This document shows positions 42,632 to 54,192 of a DNA stretch of 64,000 bases, in pieces (position 1 is the stretch's first letter; each line of letters begins with the position of its first letter). The notes under the pieces are model-generated. The model was not told the origin of the DNA and did no database searches. It worked only from the letters and a program-made list of their open reading frames with translations. This DNA is from Coniochaeta sp. PMI_546 (lineage: Eukaryota > Ascomycota > Sordariomycetes > Coniochaetales > Coniochaetaceae), in the NCBI GenBank assembly GCA_021432605.1, contig MU271147.1:1736001-1800000 (forward strand), written 5' to 3'. The translations under genes were made by a program, and so were the position numbers.

Positions 42632-45600
42632 ATGGCGTCCAATCCAGTCCCCATGGAGTCCACATGTACGGACCCGGAGCACATGAAGTGGCACATGCAC
42701 TTCCCGACGTCCATCCACAAAACCAGGGCGAGACTCCTGGAGTGGGCTGAAACTGGAACTTACGAATGTCACGCTATAAACTGGTACTACGCCTACTTGG
42801 CCCAGAAGTTCATCCATGGATCGAGTCATCCAGCAACCGGAATATACAAGGAGCGGTGGACTCCTGAAGAGGCCGAGCGATCCGATCACCGACACTACAT
42901 GTACATCAACGATGAAATTTTAGATCATGCAGCAAGTCAGCTGGGCCTCAAGCCTTGCCAACATGTCCTCGATATCGATTCTGCATTCGGCCACACTGGC
43001 CGCTACCTACATCAAAAGTACGGCACGATCGTGACGAGGGTCAGGCCCGGCGACAGTGCGAGAATCTACCACACGATCTCGTCATGCATCGATTTGCACA
43101 CCGGCTTTACCAGCCGAGCATACTCCTCACCGGAGGACTTCTTCGAGCTCTTGTGGGGTCAAGGGAACTTCGACTCTGTTATTTCGCTCATGACTCTGTT
43201 CTAGTTGAATCCAGAACACCACGCGGAATTCTTACAGAAAGCGGCCCATCATCTCACAGTGCGGGGAAAGATATACATTGAGGACTTCTACACCATAAAG
43301 GAACTCGACGAAGAGGAAACTGACATAGTCCAACGCCTGCTCCATACCCAGGTTCCTCCAACCCGAAAGCAGTTCGAAGAGAACCTGAGAAAAGCAGCCG
43401 TCTTCAAAGTCATCGAGTTCGAGGATGTGTCGGACCGAATGCAACAGTACGCGTCGCAAAAGGAAATCTCCCTGCGGAAGCAGGCGCTGGAAGATATCGA
43501 TGACAGGCCCATTCATGACTGCGCTGCCAACTTCTACAGCGATGTCGCTCTTCTGCTTGCCAAGGGTGTGCTGGCTGTCTTCCGTATGACTGCTCAGCTT
43601 CGCAAGCGTCACAACACGTTAGCAAGCATCAACGGCACGGCCGCACAGGACCCATTAAGCAGCTCGACAAATGATTTGACGGAGCCGTTGCCAAGCAGCG
43701 ATGTGAACCAGGTGAAGGAGCTGCCGATGGGCAACGGTTCAGGGGCAAGTCTTCCGACTGAAGAACCACCTTCTGATCATACACTTGAAAGTGTTCCGCA
43801 ATCTGAAGCTGCTTCTGAAGGTGACACGGCTTCCATTTCTGACGCAGCTACTGGCCAAAGTACGACCGACAATGGAGACGCAATTATTGTGAATCAGACT
43901 CCTGCCAACCTCGAGAATACACCTGAGCCAGGAAGCACTATGGAGTCTGCGGTCCCTTCTACGTCTGCGAATCCCTCTGAGTCTGAGCCTGGAAGTGCTC
44001 TAGAGTCTGCCGCCCCTTCTGAGTCTGCGGTCCTTTCTGAGTCTGCTTCTCCTCCCGCGCCGACGGCCGTCCATATTACGGAGCGCACTGCTGGACCTAA
44101 CTCGGCATCAGACCCTAGGACCACTCATGACTCTGAGCCAGTTTCCGGGGCGGCCGCTACTTGCACGGCTGATCCTTGTCATGGAGACGTGCAAGAGAAT
44201 GAAAATCAACACAACAAGAAAAACTCGAGTGAGCGCGCAAAAGATGAAATCATGAACACGGATTCCAACAAAGTCACACCAGAAGCATCACAGGCCTGCG
44301 ATGATGGAAAAGTCAACGGAAGTCATGTGGGAAGAAGCAACGGTCATGTCTATCAAGAGCCGAATCCCGAGCACGCTAGTCCTCAGGTTCCTCACCGCCA
44401 GCGATCCAACGATGTACAGGAGACTGCTTCCTTACAACAGGCCCCCCGCGAATCGGAAACTGCTCCTGCACCCAAGACAGTTCCAGAGTCTGGGACTGAC
44501 AACATGAGGGAGGCCGTTCCACAAACTCACAGAAATGGGATAACACAAGCTACTCCTGACTCCTCCACCGATGATACGACAGAAAAGAGCCCAGAGTCAC
44601 TGGCCAAAGGTCTGCAAGAGACTTCCCGCGAGTCGCAGCCCGAAGGTACGGTAGAGACCTCTCCTGAGAGTGAGCCAAACAGTCTAGAAGGACTTAGTCC
44701 CGAGTCGAAGACCATCGGTGTGGTGGGGACTGCTCCTCGCCCCTTAAGAGACTTTATAAGAGGCACAAGAAATGGATTGGGAGACGACCTTGTTCAAGTG
44801 ACCCCTGCGGAGTCTGGGGCCAATGCTGATGCAAAGACTACTGTCGAGTCCAAGGCTTTCGGTGCGGAGGTGACCGCTTCAAATTCCGTGGCCGAGATTA
44901 TGGGTCGGTCAAGTGCCGGGCGGGAGAGCAATGGCATGCAAGAAACCACTACCGAGGGTGATATCAAGAGTGTGCTAGAGACACCTCCCCAAGCCAAAAC
45001 CGCTTCCCCAACCGATGTTAGCACCGAAACAAAGACCGAAAGTCAAGAGCAGGGCAAAGAGAAACTTCTTCAAATTCTCACCGATCTCAAGTCTGAGCCC
45101 ATGCTCAAGGCTCCCACGAATCTCGAATCTGCTCCCGCACTGAAGTCTGGGACTTCTGACGAACCTTCCACGGAGAGTAAGAAGGAGGCTATTCCGGCAC
45201 CCGAAGCATCCCCGGCGCTCAAAGTTACTCTCGAGTCCTCGGTCACTCCCGAACTCGAGGGCAACGATCTGACACAGAGTAACAACAAGAAGCATGGAAC
45301 CAATAAACGAAAAGAAGGTGGCTACTGGCAAGATGATAGCGGTCTGCTATGGGACGACGACTGGGCAGTGGTTGCGAACAAGAGAAACCGCAAAGGGAAG
45401 AACCGGAAGGGTAAGGAGGCCATGCTTCACCAGGAGGTCAAGATAACGATAGCTAGCATCATCCCCGAGGACACAAACGGCACGTTCGGTGGTAACAAGA
45501 ATGCCGACAAAAGCAATGGGAAAGGCAAGGCCAGTGGCTCCGACGAAGACCCTCATATCGATAGGCAAAATCCCTATTCCATCCTTCAAAATGGATATAG

Positions 45601-47632
45601 ACATTCGCACAAGTCGTTTCATACAACAAGGGCATCGCCGGCGGCACGCAAGAACTCCTCAGTCGGCGGTTCATACTCCAATACCACGAATGTTGGAGGG
45701 AAGTATAACAATTACAGAGCACCACGTTATCGAGCCCCAGCCACAACGGCATCGATCGGTCGTGAGATGGGTAATGTTAGCCAGCAGACGATTGATAACA
45801 AGGTGTTTCGCGCTGTTTATGCCCCTCGTGACTCTGGCGGCACGGTCCCAAGGATTAGCAACAACATTCCCTTACCCCCTTTGGTGGGCGGCCCAGGCTC
45901 CAATAATCTTTTCCGGAAGTCAGACCATCCGCCGACTGTGAGCCTACCTACGATTCAACCTCCTAAAGTTGAGGCCGCTTTGCCAGAACCCCAGGAACTT
46001 CGGGCCGTTGATGATCTAATCAACAACCAGGACGATAGAAAGGCCAAGACGGGAGCCGCCAGAGGAGAGCGGCCAGAAGCAAAGACTGTGTCTGCCCGAA
46101 AATGGATCAGTCCAAGCATAGAGAAGCAAAAGGCTGCCAAGGAACAGTCTTCGATAGCTGTGGTAGACAAAGGAGATTCCATGCGAACAAAACCGGTTGA
46201 AGCAACGGCGGACGTCCCTGCGACAAAAGTCGAACCTGTACACGATTCATGGCCTACAAAAGCGACGAGCAGTGAAGTGAAAGACGCCGCCAGAGGCGCT
46301 CCACCAAGTGTGACAAATTCGGTAACCAAGTTGTCATTTGGTGACATGTTGAGAATGGAACCCCCCTTGAAACCACCCGTCGTCCAGATACCGCCAGTGA
46401 CGTTCGAAAAGAAGGTTCTCAAAAAAGGACAAGGCATCCACAATCCAGCAGCACCTGAGAGTAGAGAAGGGAAGCGTCCAGGCCAGGTTGCAGCCAAAAC
46501 AACTCAATCTATCGACTGGGCGGAAGACGTGGAAGAGGATCCGGAAGCGGAATGGCCGAGTACGCAAGTCAAGAAGCCAAAGCTACGATTTGGAGATGCT
46601 GAGGGGTCAAGTCTAAAGACAACCCAAGAGTCCAACAGCCCAGAAGATATGCCCGAAGTACAACCCGAAAATGCTGATACAACAGACAACAAGCCAGGGG
46701 AACAAGTCGAAGTTGCTGGGCGGCAGGAAGACCAAAAGCCAGAGCCGGAGATGCCATCGGTTGGACTGCCAAACACTGAGTCCTGGTCGTCAGAGCCGGT
46801 GACTTGCAATGGCAAGTCGCCAGGACACACCAATGGATCACCATCAGCAGATACCAATGGGTTGTCACCAGGAAATACCAATGGACCACCACCAGGAGTC
46901 ATCAATGGGTCACAACTAGGGGTCATCAATGGGTTACAACCAGAAGTCATCAATGGGTCGCCACCAGGAAATACCAATGGATCACTACCAGAAGATACCA
47001 ACGGATGGCCACCGGAAGAGGCCAATGGGCCACCACCAAGAGATACCAAGAGCAAGTCACCAGGAGACACCAATGGGTTGCAACCAGGAGATATCAATGG
47101 GTCACCAACAGGATACACCAATGGATCACTACCAAGGGACTGCAATGGATGGCCACCGGAAGATGCCAATGGATGGCCACCAGAAGATACCGATGGGTCG
47201 CTACCAGGAGACACCGATGGATCGTCAACAAATCTCGATGCGGAGGAGACTGGACCGCCAGCAACGGAGGCCCATCCCCCAACACCGAGTGACGATCCAG
47301 GTGCATGGGAAATTGTTGTGAGCATGCCACCGATGGCAGTGGTCGACGCGTTCTATCTCGCGGATGATCTGCGGTTGGTTGAAAACGAGCTGAACTACAT
47401 GGAGTCCAGGCTACAGTTTTGGTCGTACCGTCTAGCCACCTACAAGAACAGACCAGGTGCACCGCGGATGCGGCGAGAAGTGTTGCTGGGCAGGACAAAT
47501 GCGGTTCTGCACCAGTTGGCTGACCTGGTTGTTCAGATCAGGAAAATCCCTGTCTGGCAGGAGATGATCCATGGCGGAGAGAACGAACAGGGCCACTGGG
47601 GGCCTGCGTACCTGAATGGCAACGGCAGCTAA
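42632..47632 (+). CDS. SAM methyltransferase domain fused to a giant disordered tail, one in-frame TAG
   Basis: An uninterrupted 1,667-codon frame from ATG 42632, apart from a TAG at 43202-43204 (codon 191). The first 300 residues form one methyltransferase domain of the sarcosine/cyclopropane-fatty-acid type: WYYAYLAQKF, ERWTPEEAE, HVLDIDSAFGHTGRYL, FDSVISLMTLF, then after the TAG NPEHHAEFLQKAAHHL and GKIYIEDFY. Motif I (DIDSAFGHTG) departs from the usual DxGxGxG. Residues about 330-1390 are Ser/Thr/Glu/Pro-rich and disordered. Octapeptide repeats span about 1392-1527, and a helical C-terminal region of about 110 residues is conserved-looking (ENELNYMESRLQFWSYRL). The open frame beyond the stop argues against an old pseudogene. 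Readthrough, a recent CAG-to-TAG change or an error are the options. Confidence 0.7.
46807..47214 (+). repeat. 24-bp in-frame tandem repeat, about 17 units
   Basis: Seventeen octapeptide units of the form NG-x-x-P-x-x-T (for example NGSPPGNT, NGLQPGDI, NGWPPEDA) lie end to end with exact 24-bp spacing inside the methyltransferase-fusion gene. Units differ by several bases, so the array is moderately old, but the frame is fully kept. Confidence 0.85.
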
Positions 47633-48832
47633 GCGGATGATGAGGGGCACTTTAATTGGTGTATTGATTTTCTTGATCACAGTCTCTCGGCGTGGGATAT
47701 CGGCTCGCATGCCAGGACAAGCTGGTTGTGGATGAACGAGATGTCGTGGAAGCGGGCCATACTGGCAAGATATAGTGAGTTCAGGGCCGGTCAACACGAT
47801 TCTTGGAGCTGGGTACTGTTATTCTGTCTCTTCTCTATCGAAATTATAGAGTAAAGCGATAACTTAGCGGTTACTTTATCAGTATCATCAGCGTCCATAC
47901 TATTCGACCATGACAGCACTGGCTGGGAAATGCATTGACTGTGTTGACGAGAACTGATAGCATCACAATATGCAATTATGTTCCCCTACCTTCTCGTTTA
48001 ATACCTTCGATGCGGACATACATAGTATAGGGGCATATAATCTTGTCGCACATGCGCAAATCCTTCTCGAAAGCAACTGCCGCGCCGGGACGAAGCATTA
48101 TGCCGGCGCCCTCGAATGGACAACCACAGCTGTCGAGCGACTCAATGCCAATTCTCACAACTTCTCAACCTGGGAAAAGGCATATTCAGGACATACACTA
48201 TCGTGGGCCATCTCGAACCCCGTTTTCGTGTTATGTTTTATCGCGGCTCCAATACATCGCCAAGTCCATGCCCAGCCACTTATTCACCAGAGTTTCTGAT
48301 ATTTCGTGGCTTCTCAATAGTTCCATTCCAGAATAGTTTCGGCAGGCCTAGGGCGAAACAGAACGGATCGTCTGGCACCACTCAGGGGTACGCTGCATGG
48401 TGGCGTCGCAGGGGTTCCAAACACCCGCAGCGGGCTGCCAAGATCGATCTCCAACGCCGACACTAGTGGGTCGATCCCTTTTCTTCCTATTCTCCCTATC
48501 ATGGCCTCATGTTGATGTTTGACTTGACTCTACGATGAGACCGTTTAGCCCGCGATACTACGTGGGCCATAGTGGTCTGAACATATGGCCTGGAAGCACA
48601 AGTGTGCCAAGAATGGACGATCGATAGAGGACTGGCTTGATGCACGGCTTCTTACCCAGATCTCCTGAGCGCACAATGTGGCTCTTTAAGCATCAATTCG
48701 CCTTCTCTTCCGGGTTTCCTTCCCTCCTTCTGTTTACTGCACAAGGGACTGGGTCTCTGTGCATCTCCTAGCTGCTTTTTTCCTCTCTTCCTCTCGGGCT
48801 GGTACCACGTATTCTTCCTTAATTGAGCAAAA
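47633..48832. other. Gene-free stretch
   Basis: About 1.2 kb. ORFs at 47970-48466 are short, overlapping and motif-free. The 3' part holds the promoter and pyrimidine-rich leader of the hydrolase-like gene. Confidence 0.5.
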
Positions 48833-49894
48833 ATGTTGACCATTCGCTTCCCCTGTCTCCTCTTCTTCCTGCTCCTGGGCATCTTAACCAATGTCCAAGC
48901 AGCTCCCAAGAGAAAAGGCAACAATGGCAACAACGGCGCCGCAGCCGCCGCCGCCCAGACACCCCAGCAGCAAGCAGCTCAGATACCACAAGGCATCTCA
49001 CAGGCAACAGATGGCTCGACCATCCTGGACACCACCGTCACCGTGAACGGACTCAACCTGCGCTTCAAACTCTCCGGCCCAGCAGACCAGTTCACCACCG
49101 CCTCCGGCGTCGACGGCGCCACCGCAACCCCCGGCGACGCCGGCGAGTTAGGCCTAAACGTCCTCCTCCACGGTGACGGCGGCCAGTCATTCTTCGACTT
49201 CCCCAACCAGGCCGTGCAAAACGGCCTCATGGGCGTGGTCATCCTGGCTCCCTCGGAGCAACTCCTCTGGGGCCAGTCCGCCGGTCCCCCAGGCGGCCTG
49301 TCGCGACCGGACGGAGTAGAGCACGCCCAGGCCGTCCGCGACCTGGTGCGCGACGTGCTGCCGCAGGTAGCGGCCTTCAACGCCTCCAACATCTTCTTCA
49401 CCGGAGTCTCGGGCGGCAGCCTGACGCTGAGCGGCTTCTTCGTGCCGGCGCACATGGCCGAGTTCGCCGGGACGGGGGTGCTGCTCATGTGCGGCGGGCT
49501 GGTGCCGCAGGTCGACGTCGTGGGCGCGGACCAGTTCGTCGGAAACACCAAGATACACTTCCAGAGCACCCAGCAGGAGCTGGCGCTGCTGCAGCCCGCC
49601 ATCCCGGACGCGATTGTGGCGTACGAGCAGCTTGCCTCTCAGGCCGGGCTGAATGCGCAGGAGGTCGGGGCGCTGCAGACGGTGGACAACACGCCTAATG
49701 GGGGACACTGCGAGTTTGATGAGCAGGGGTTCTCGAGTGGTATACAATTGATCGCTGATAATTTTGCGAGTATCATGCAGGGTGGTGATGGGGCGGTGCA
49801 GGGTATCAACGTGCAGAGTGTGCTCACGCCGGTTGTGGGAAATGAGGACTTGAGGTTTGGCGCTGGGCAGAAGAGGGATACATTGAGAATCTAG
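48833..49894 (+). CDS. Secreted alpha/beta-hydrolase-like protein
   Basis: An intronless 353-aa ORF. The signal peptide is MLTIRFPCLLFFLLLGILTNVQAA, followed by a low-complexity Asn/Gly/Ala/Gln linker to about residue 55. The remainder resembles fungal extracellular hydrolase-like proteins. LNVLLHGDGG provides the oxyanion-hole region, FFTGVSGGSLTLSGF carries a GxSGG nucleophile-like motif, and NGGHCEF could supply the catalytic His near the C-terminus. A Ser-His pair in this order is compatible with an esterase. Proteins of this kind are often annotated as cyclin-like or hypothetical in fungi. The substrate is unknown. Confidence 0.7.
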   Translation: MLTIRFPCLLFFLLLGILTNVQAAPKRKGNNGNNGAAAAAAQTPQQQAAQIPQGISQATDGSTILDTTVTVNGLNLRFKLSGPADQFTTASGVDGATATPGDAGELGLNVLLHGDGGQSFFDFPNQAVQNGLMGVVILAPSEQLLWGQSAGPPGGLSRPDGVEHAQAVRDLVRDVLPQVAAFNASNIFFTGVSGGSLTLSGFFVPAHMAEFAGTGVLLMCGGLVPQVDVVGADQFVGNTKIHFQSTQQELALLQPAIPDAIVAYEQLASQAGLNAQEVGALQTVDNTPNGGHCEFDEQGFSSGIQLIADNFASIMQGGDGAVQGINVQSVLTPVVGNEDLRFGAGQKRDTLRI

Positions 49895-50081
49895 ACCTCT
49901 AGAGGAAGGAAGCGTCATGGCGACAGGCGGCCGTGAGAAGAAGTATAATGACCTATTTGATATTATATCATAATAGTATATGCCTCCCTCCATCCAAAAT
50001 CAGCAACGGCGACGAACGGCCCTGAACAGTCCATTCTCTTTCGGCCAGTTCCCCGTGCCCATGCATAGTCATACCCAAAAG

Positions 50082-51949
50082 TTAGCACACCGACCGATGA
50101 ATTCCGTCCGCCATCCTCTTCGTCCCCTCCGCAACTTGGGCCTGAACACCCTCCTTCTTCTCAGTCGCCCGCTTCTGTCCAAGAGCCCTCGGCTTCTTCC
50201 TCTCGTCCGGCCGCGTCCGCTTCCGCTTCTGCAGAACCGACAGATCAATCTGGTCGTTCTCCATCAGCGTCTCCGTGACCTCGACGATATCGCTGATGAG
50301 CCGATCCAACAGATCGAAACTCATGTTCTCGCGGATCACAACGCGCAAGATCTCGGTCGCATCCTCGTTCGGCGGCAGGGCGTAGTTGGGGATGATCCAC
50401 TGCCGCGCCCTGAGCATCAGAGAGACCGTCTCCTGCTTGACGTGGGGGTATTCCTTCTTGAGCTCCTCCGAGAAGCGGAACGCCACGACGGGCAGGCCGG
50501 CGACGTAGTTGGCTGACGTGTCCTCGCCAATATGAGGGGCGCTGGGCCCGGTCGCTTCTGCCTGCTTTCCCTTGTCGTCGCCGGATACCGCGGAGCTCGC
50601 GGCGGAGGTGACTGCCTCCTTGAGCTTTTCCGTCACGGCGCCGGCAGTGGACTTGACGGGCGCCGGCCGGTGGATATCAGACAGACATGTGTAGAACCCT
50701 GTCGCCTCGAGAGATCTCGATAGCAGCCGCGCGTTGGAGAGGCAGTTCTCCATGATCTCGCGGTACCCTTTGAAGCCGAGATGGATCAGGTTGTAGTACT
50801 GGGCAATAACCTGTCCACCGGGGCGCGAGAAATTAAGCGTATACGACTGTTCAGTGCCACCGAGATAGTGGAGCTCGAAGATCAGATGTTTCGGAAGGAA
50901 GGATTCGTCACGCCAAATAATCCAGCCAACACCGGCATAGACGAGGCCGTACTTGTGCCCTGAGGCGTTGATCGACTTGACTCTCGGCAGCTCAAAGTTC
51001 CACTTCGGACCACCCACGCCGGCGTGCGTGAAAGGGGCCACGAAGCCGCCGCTGGCCGCGTCGACGTGGATGGGTATGTCGACGCCGGTCTTCTCCTGGT
51101 ACTCGTCGAGGACTTTGGAGATCTCCTCCACAGGCTCGTAGTGGCCGGTGTACGTCGATCCCAGAATGACAAAGACCCCGATCGTGTTCTCGTCGATGTT
51201 TTCTCTCACGAGGTCGGGATCGAGCCGGTACGAGCTCTTCTTGGACACGGGCAGGATCCGGGCCTCGACCTCGAAGTACCTGGCGAACTTCTCCAGCGCG
51301 ACCTGTGCGTTGGCGCCCATGATGATGTTGGGCTTGGACGTGTCCTTTCCTTCTGCACGCCGGCGCTCCTGCCACCTGCGCTTCATGGCAAGACCGCCTA
51401 GGTGGATGGCCTCGGAGGAGCCGACGGTGGGGGAGCCTATGGCCTTCTCGCCTGGCTGGACGCCCCACAGGTGAGCGATGATGCTGACGCAGCGCTCCGA
51501 GATGTCGATCATGGCTGGGTACTCGTCGTTATCGGCCAGGTTTTTGGCGACGTTGTCAAGCATGAGATGGCGAGCATTTTCTTCGTTGTAGGTTGAAACG
51601 AAGGACGCAAGATTAACATTAGGTTTACCATCCAGATCTAGCTCATCTTTGATCAAGGTGTAGACGGTATCGCCAGGTGTACCGTCCTCCGGGATCTTGT
51701 ACTTGGGAACGCGGACCTGGCTGGCATACCGAGAGCTGTAGGGTGTCAGGTGACTCGAGGCTAGGTCCTTGTAGGAGCTCAGTCCCAGGGCATCTGAGAC
51801 GTGTGTGTGCTCCAGCTGATCTATAATGTCCTCAGGGTTGACCTGTCGTCGATGTCAGTACAGTGTTTGGTGCTTTTTATGTCTCAAATGGGTCAACGCT
51901 GGAAGTCTTCATATGAGGGCCGATGACTTACATGGCGTGACAGGGACAT
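50082..51949 (-). CDS. Glutamate decarboxylase (PLP)
   Basis: Two exons, 51949-51932 (six codons, MSLSRH) and 51842-50082, with donor GTAAGT and acceptor CGACAG, give 592 aa. It converts glutamate to GABA, feeding the GABA shunt and acid-stress resistance. Family features are SPTVGSSEAIHLGGLAMKRRW, HVDAASGGFVAPF and INASGHKYGLVYAGVGW with the PLP lysine at about 303. YLGGTEQSYTLNFSRPGGQ and the C-terminal RQWIIPNYALPP also match. Two oddities are seen. An insert of about 50 residues (STAGAVTEKLKEAVTSAASS region) sits before AGLPVVAFRF. A very basic tail (QKRKRTRPDERKKPRALGQKR) ends the protein. Both are typical positions for fungus-specific additions. The gene is complete. Confidence 0.93.
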
Positions 51950-54192
51950 CTTGTTTGGCTTGGCAATGTTGTGACAGCTGGGTGACAAGTTGTTGGAAGG
52001 CTAATCAGGTCGGACTTTTGCTCTGTCTTGAATGAAGTATGAGCGAGGTATGGTGCTCGATTTCACAAGTGTTTCTCATTTAACGAACGCGCAGAGCTGT
52101 CTTTCTTGTAAGTTGACTGTTAGCTACCAAGTCATCAGTTGATCTTAATCAGGACCTTGAAGTCTAACACGGCACCTTAGTCATGACGACGTCATGGCGT
52201 CGAAACCCGGTAGCGTGGGATGGTGTGAGACTGTCTCACCAGCCGGCCCGCAGCTGCAGTTGCCGCATGCCAGATGTCAGACCCACTCCAGCTTACTGTG
52301 GTACTAAGGTACCTATGATTCAGCGATTCTCAAAACTTGGTCAACCATCACTGGTGATGATTTTTGGCCCAGTCCGGAATGGAAATAACAGTCCTCCAAG
52401 CCCCGGTTGGATCTTCTCCTGCATAGCACACGTATAGTTCTCTGATGAAGCCACACTCGAGACTAATGCGCCTGCCGTTGCCGATGGCGTAGGGCTGAAA
52501 TCACGAGAGTCCTTCGCCATGTGAAGACCAGCGTTGAGAGGACGCCACTACAGAGTGTAATTTCTTCCTTCAGCTGGTGTATCACATACTCTGGTAGAGA
52601 GCCAGTAGAAGCTCAATCGATAGATGCCTTGTCTTTCGTAAAGATTTTGATTAAGGTCGTCACAATGCGAGTGTGTCTCAGCCTAGAGCCAGACATTCGG
52701 CGGAAATATCAATCACCTTGGGCGGGACAAGGTATTCCTTGAAGTCATACTCGGTCCGACAATGTCTTCGGAGTTTCGAAACGAGCATTTTTGATACACA
52801 AAATCTGGGTTGAGTCAGTTCTATCCAAGGAACCGCTGAATGGCCCATGGTGAAATTGGGACCTCGTGTTTACCGAGTACGCTTTCCCCAAATCAGTCAT
52901 TATTTTCTCGATACCCTCCGACAGTACTGAGGTACACAGTACGGCGCAGCTGATGAGTGCACGACTTGACAGGGATCTACCATGGACAATTGCTTGCTCA
53001 GTGTCGAAACTCCAATATCTCGGCGGATGCCAACTCAGGCACCGGAGACTCCTTGTGTTAGTAGCTGTGCCGTATGCGATATTACGGCTCTCTTCAAAAT
53101 TCGCTTTCCAGCGTTCAACACAGCGTCATTCAAGCTCACACCGCTCAGTCAGGGCTCCAGAAAGACAAGCCAGTCGCCGGAAAATTACCCCGATATAAAA
53201 TACGCTTGTGCCGTCGGATCCGGCCCAAATCGAGCCGCCAACAGACCCCACATGGCTCGGTGTCTTACCCGGAATGGTTAAAGTGAGAGACCGTCTTGAC
53301 CTCCTTTGACGTGCCTGGGGGGCACAGATGGTACCCTGGTGCCTTTTCGCATTTGGGGGCCAAAATCCAGAAAGTGATACGTACGCGTGTACACCGAACT
53401 CTGAGAATCTGTCCTTGGGTCGTTCTGGATGCATATCTCGACGATGAGGACTCCGGGAACAGACGAGTCTTATGCTCGACTCTTAACCAGGATCGCAACT
53501 GATTGAGCGTTCTCCGTCACATTGAACTTTTAAGCTTCTTTGAGCAAAGACGACCTCGACCACCAGCACGGAAATAATCTGCAAAATGTCCATGTCCAAG
53601 GTGTGCATCATTGCATGGCCTGCGTGGGTACCCTAGAACGTCTCGAAGCTTGGCGCAAATTAGGGCACCATCTCAGATCTGGTCCCTCCAATCAGACTCC
53701 ACTGAACCCCTGGATTTGACGTCTGAGCCGCTACGCTAAGCCTGTTCCTGAAGTCGAGAGACGCCGGCCTTCCTTCGTGGGTTTTCTCCCCTCTGGAAGC
53801 AGGGAAGACGCCAGTCAACGCCACAACCGCAACCAAAATGGGGTCAGAAATGAAATTGCTGCTCCTGCGCGGCGAGGTGGGTGCTCGCCCGGTTCAACGG
53901 TGGTCCCGCGGTGTTATTCTTGGACTACCAGGACTACCCACCGTTGACTGGCGCCATATGAAGGGTGGCGGCCTGCTCGTCTCTTGTTCTTTTCTTTCCT
54001 TTCCTACACTCCTTTGGTTCAACTCAACCAACAATACACGGCCTGCCTACTCGCCGTTGCGATCGTTTCGACGTCGCGTCCTCTCTTTGATCTTAGTATC
54101 ACCACATTCTTTCCCCTGGCTCCGGCCGCAATACTGTCGCTCTTTTCCGTAGCATCTTGATATAAATATATTCATAATCACAAATACACACA
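51950..54192. other. Long gene-free stretch, chitinase promoter at its end
   Basis: About 2.2 kb. Frames at 52183-53502 and 53838-54152 are short, overlapping and without motif. TATAAATA at 54161-54168 is only about 25-32 bases before the chitinase ATG, so it is probably part of the leader rather than the working TATA box. Confidence 0.5.

Noticed and set aside
43150-43204. An intron that would remove the in-frame TAG
   Set aside because: The nearest GT sites give lengths not divisible by three and would cut out a conserved methyltransferase strand.
46504-47325. 273-codon minus-strand ORF over the octapeptide array
   Set aside because: Mirror of the 24-bp repeat in the plus-strand gene. The plus frame explains it fully.
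49187-49993. 268-codon minus-strand ORF
   Set aside because: Antisense to the secreted hydrolase-like gene, no motif.
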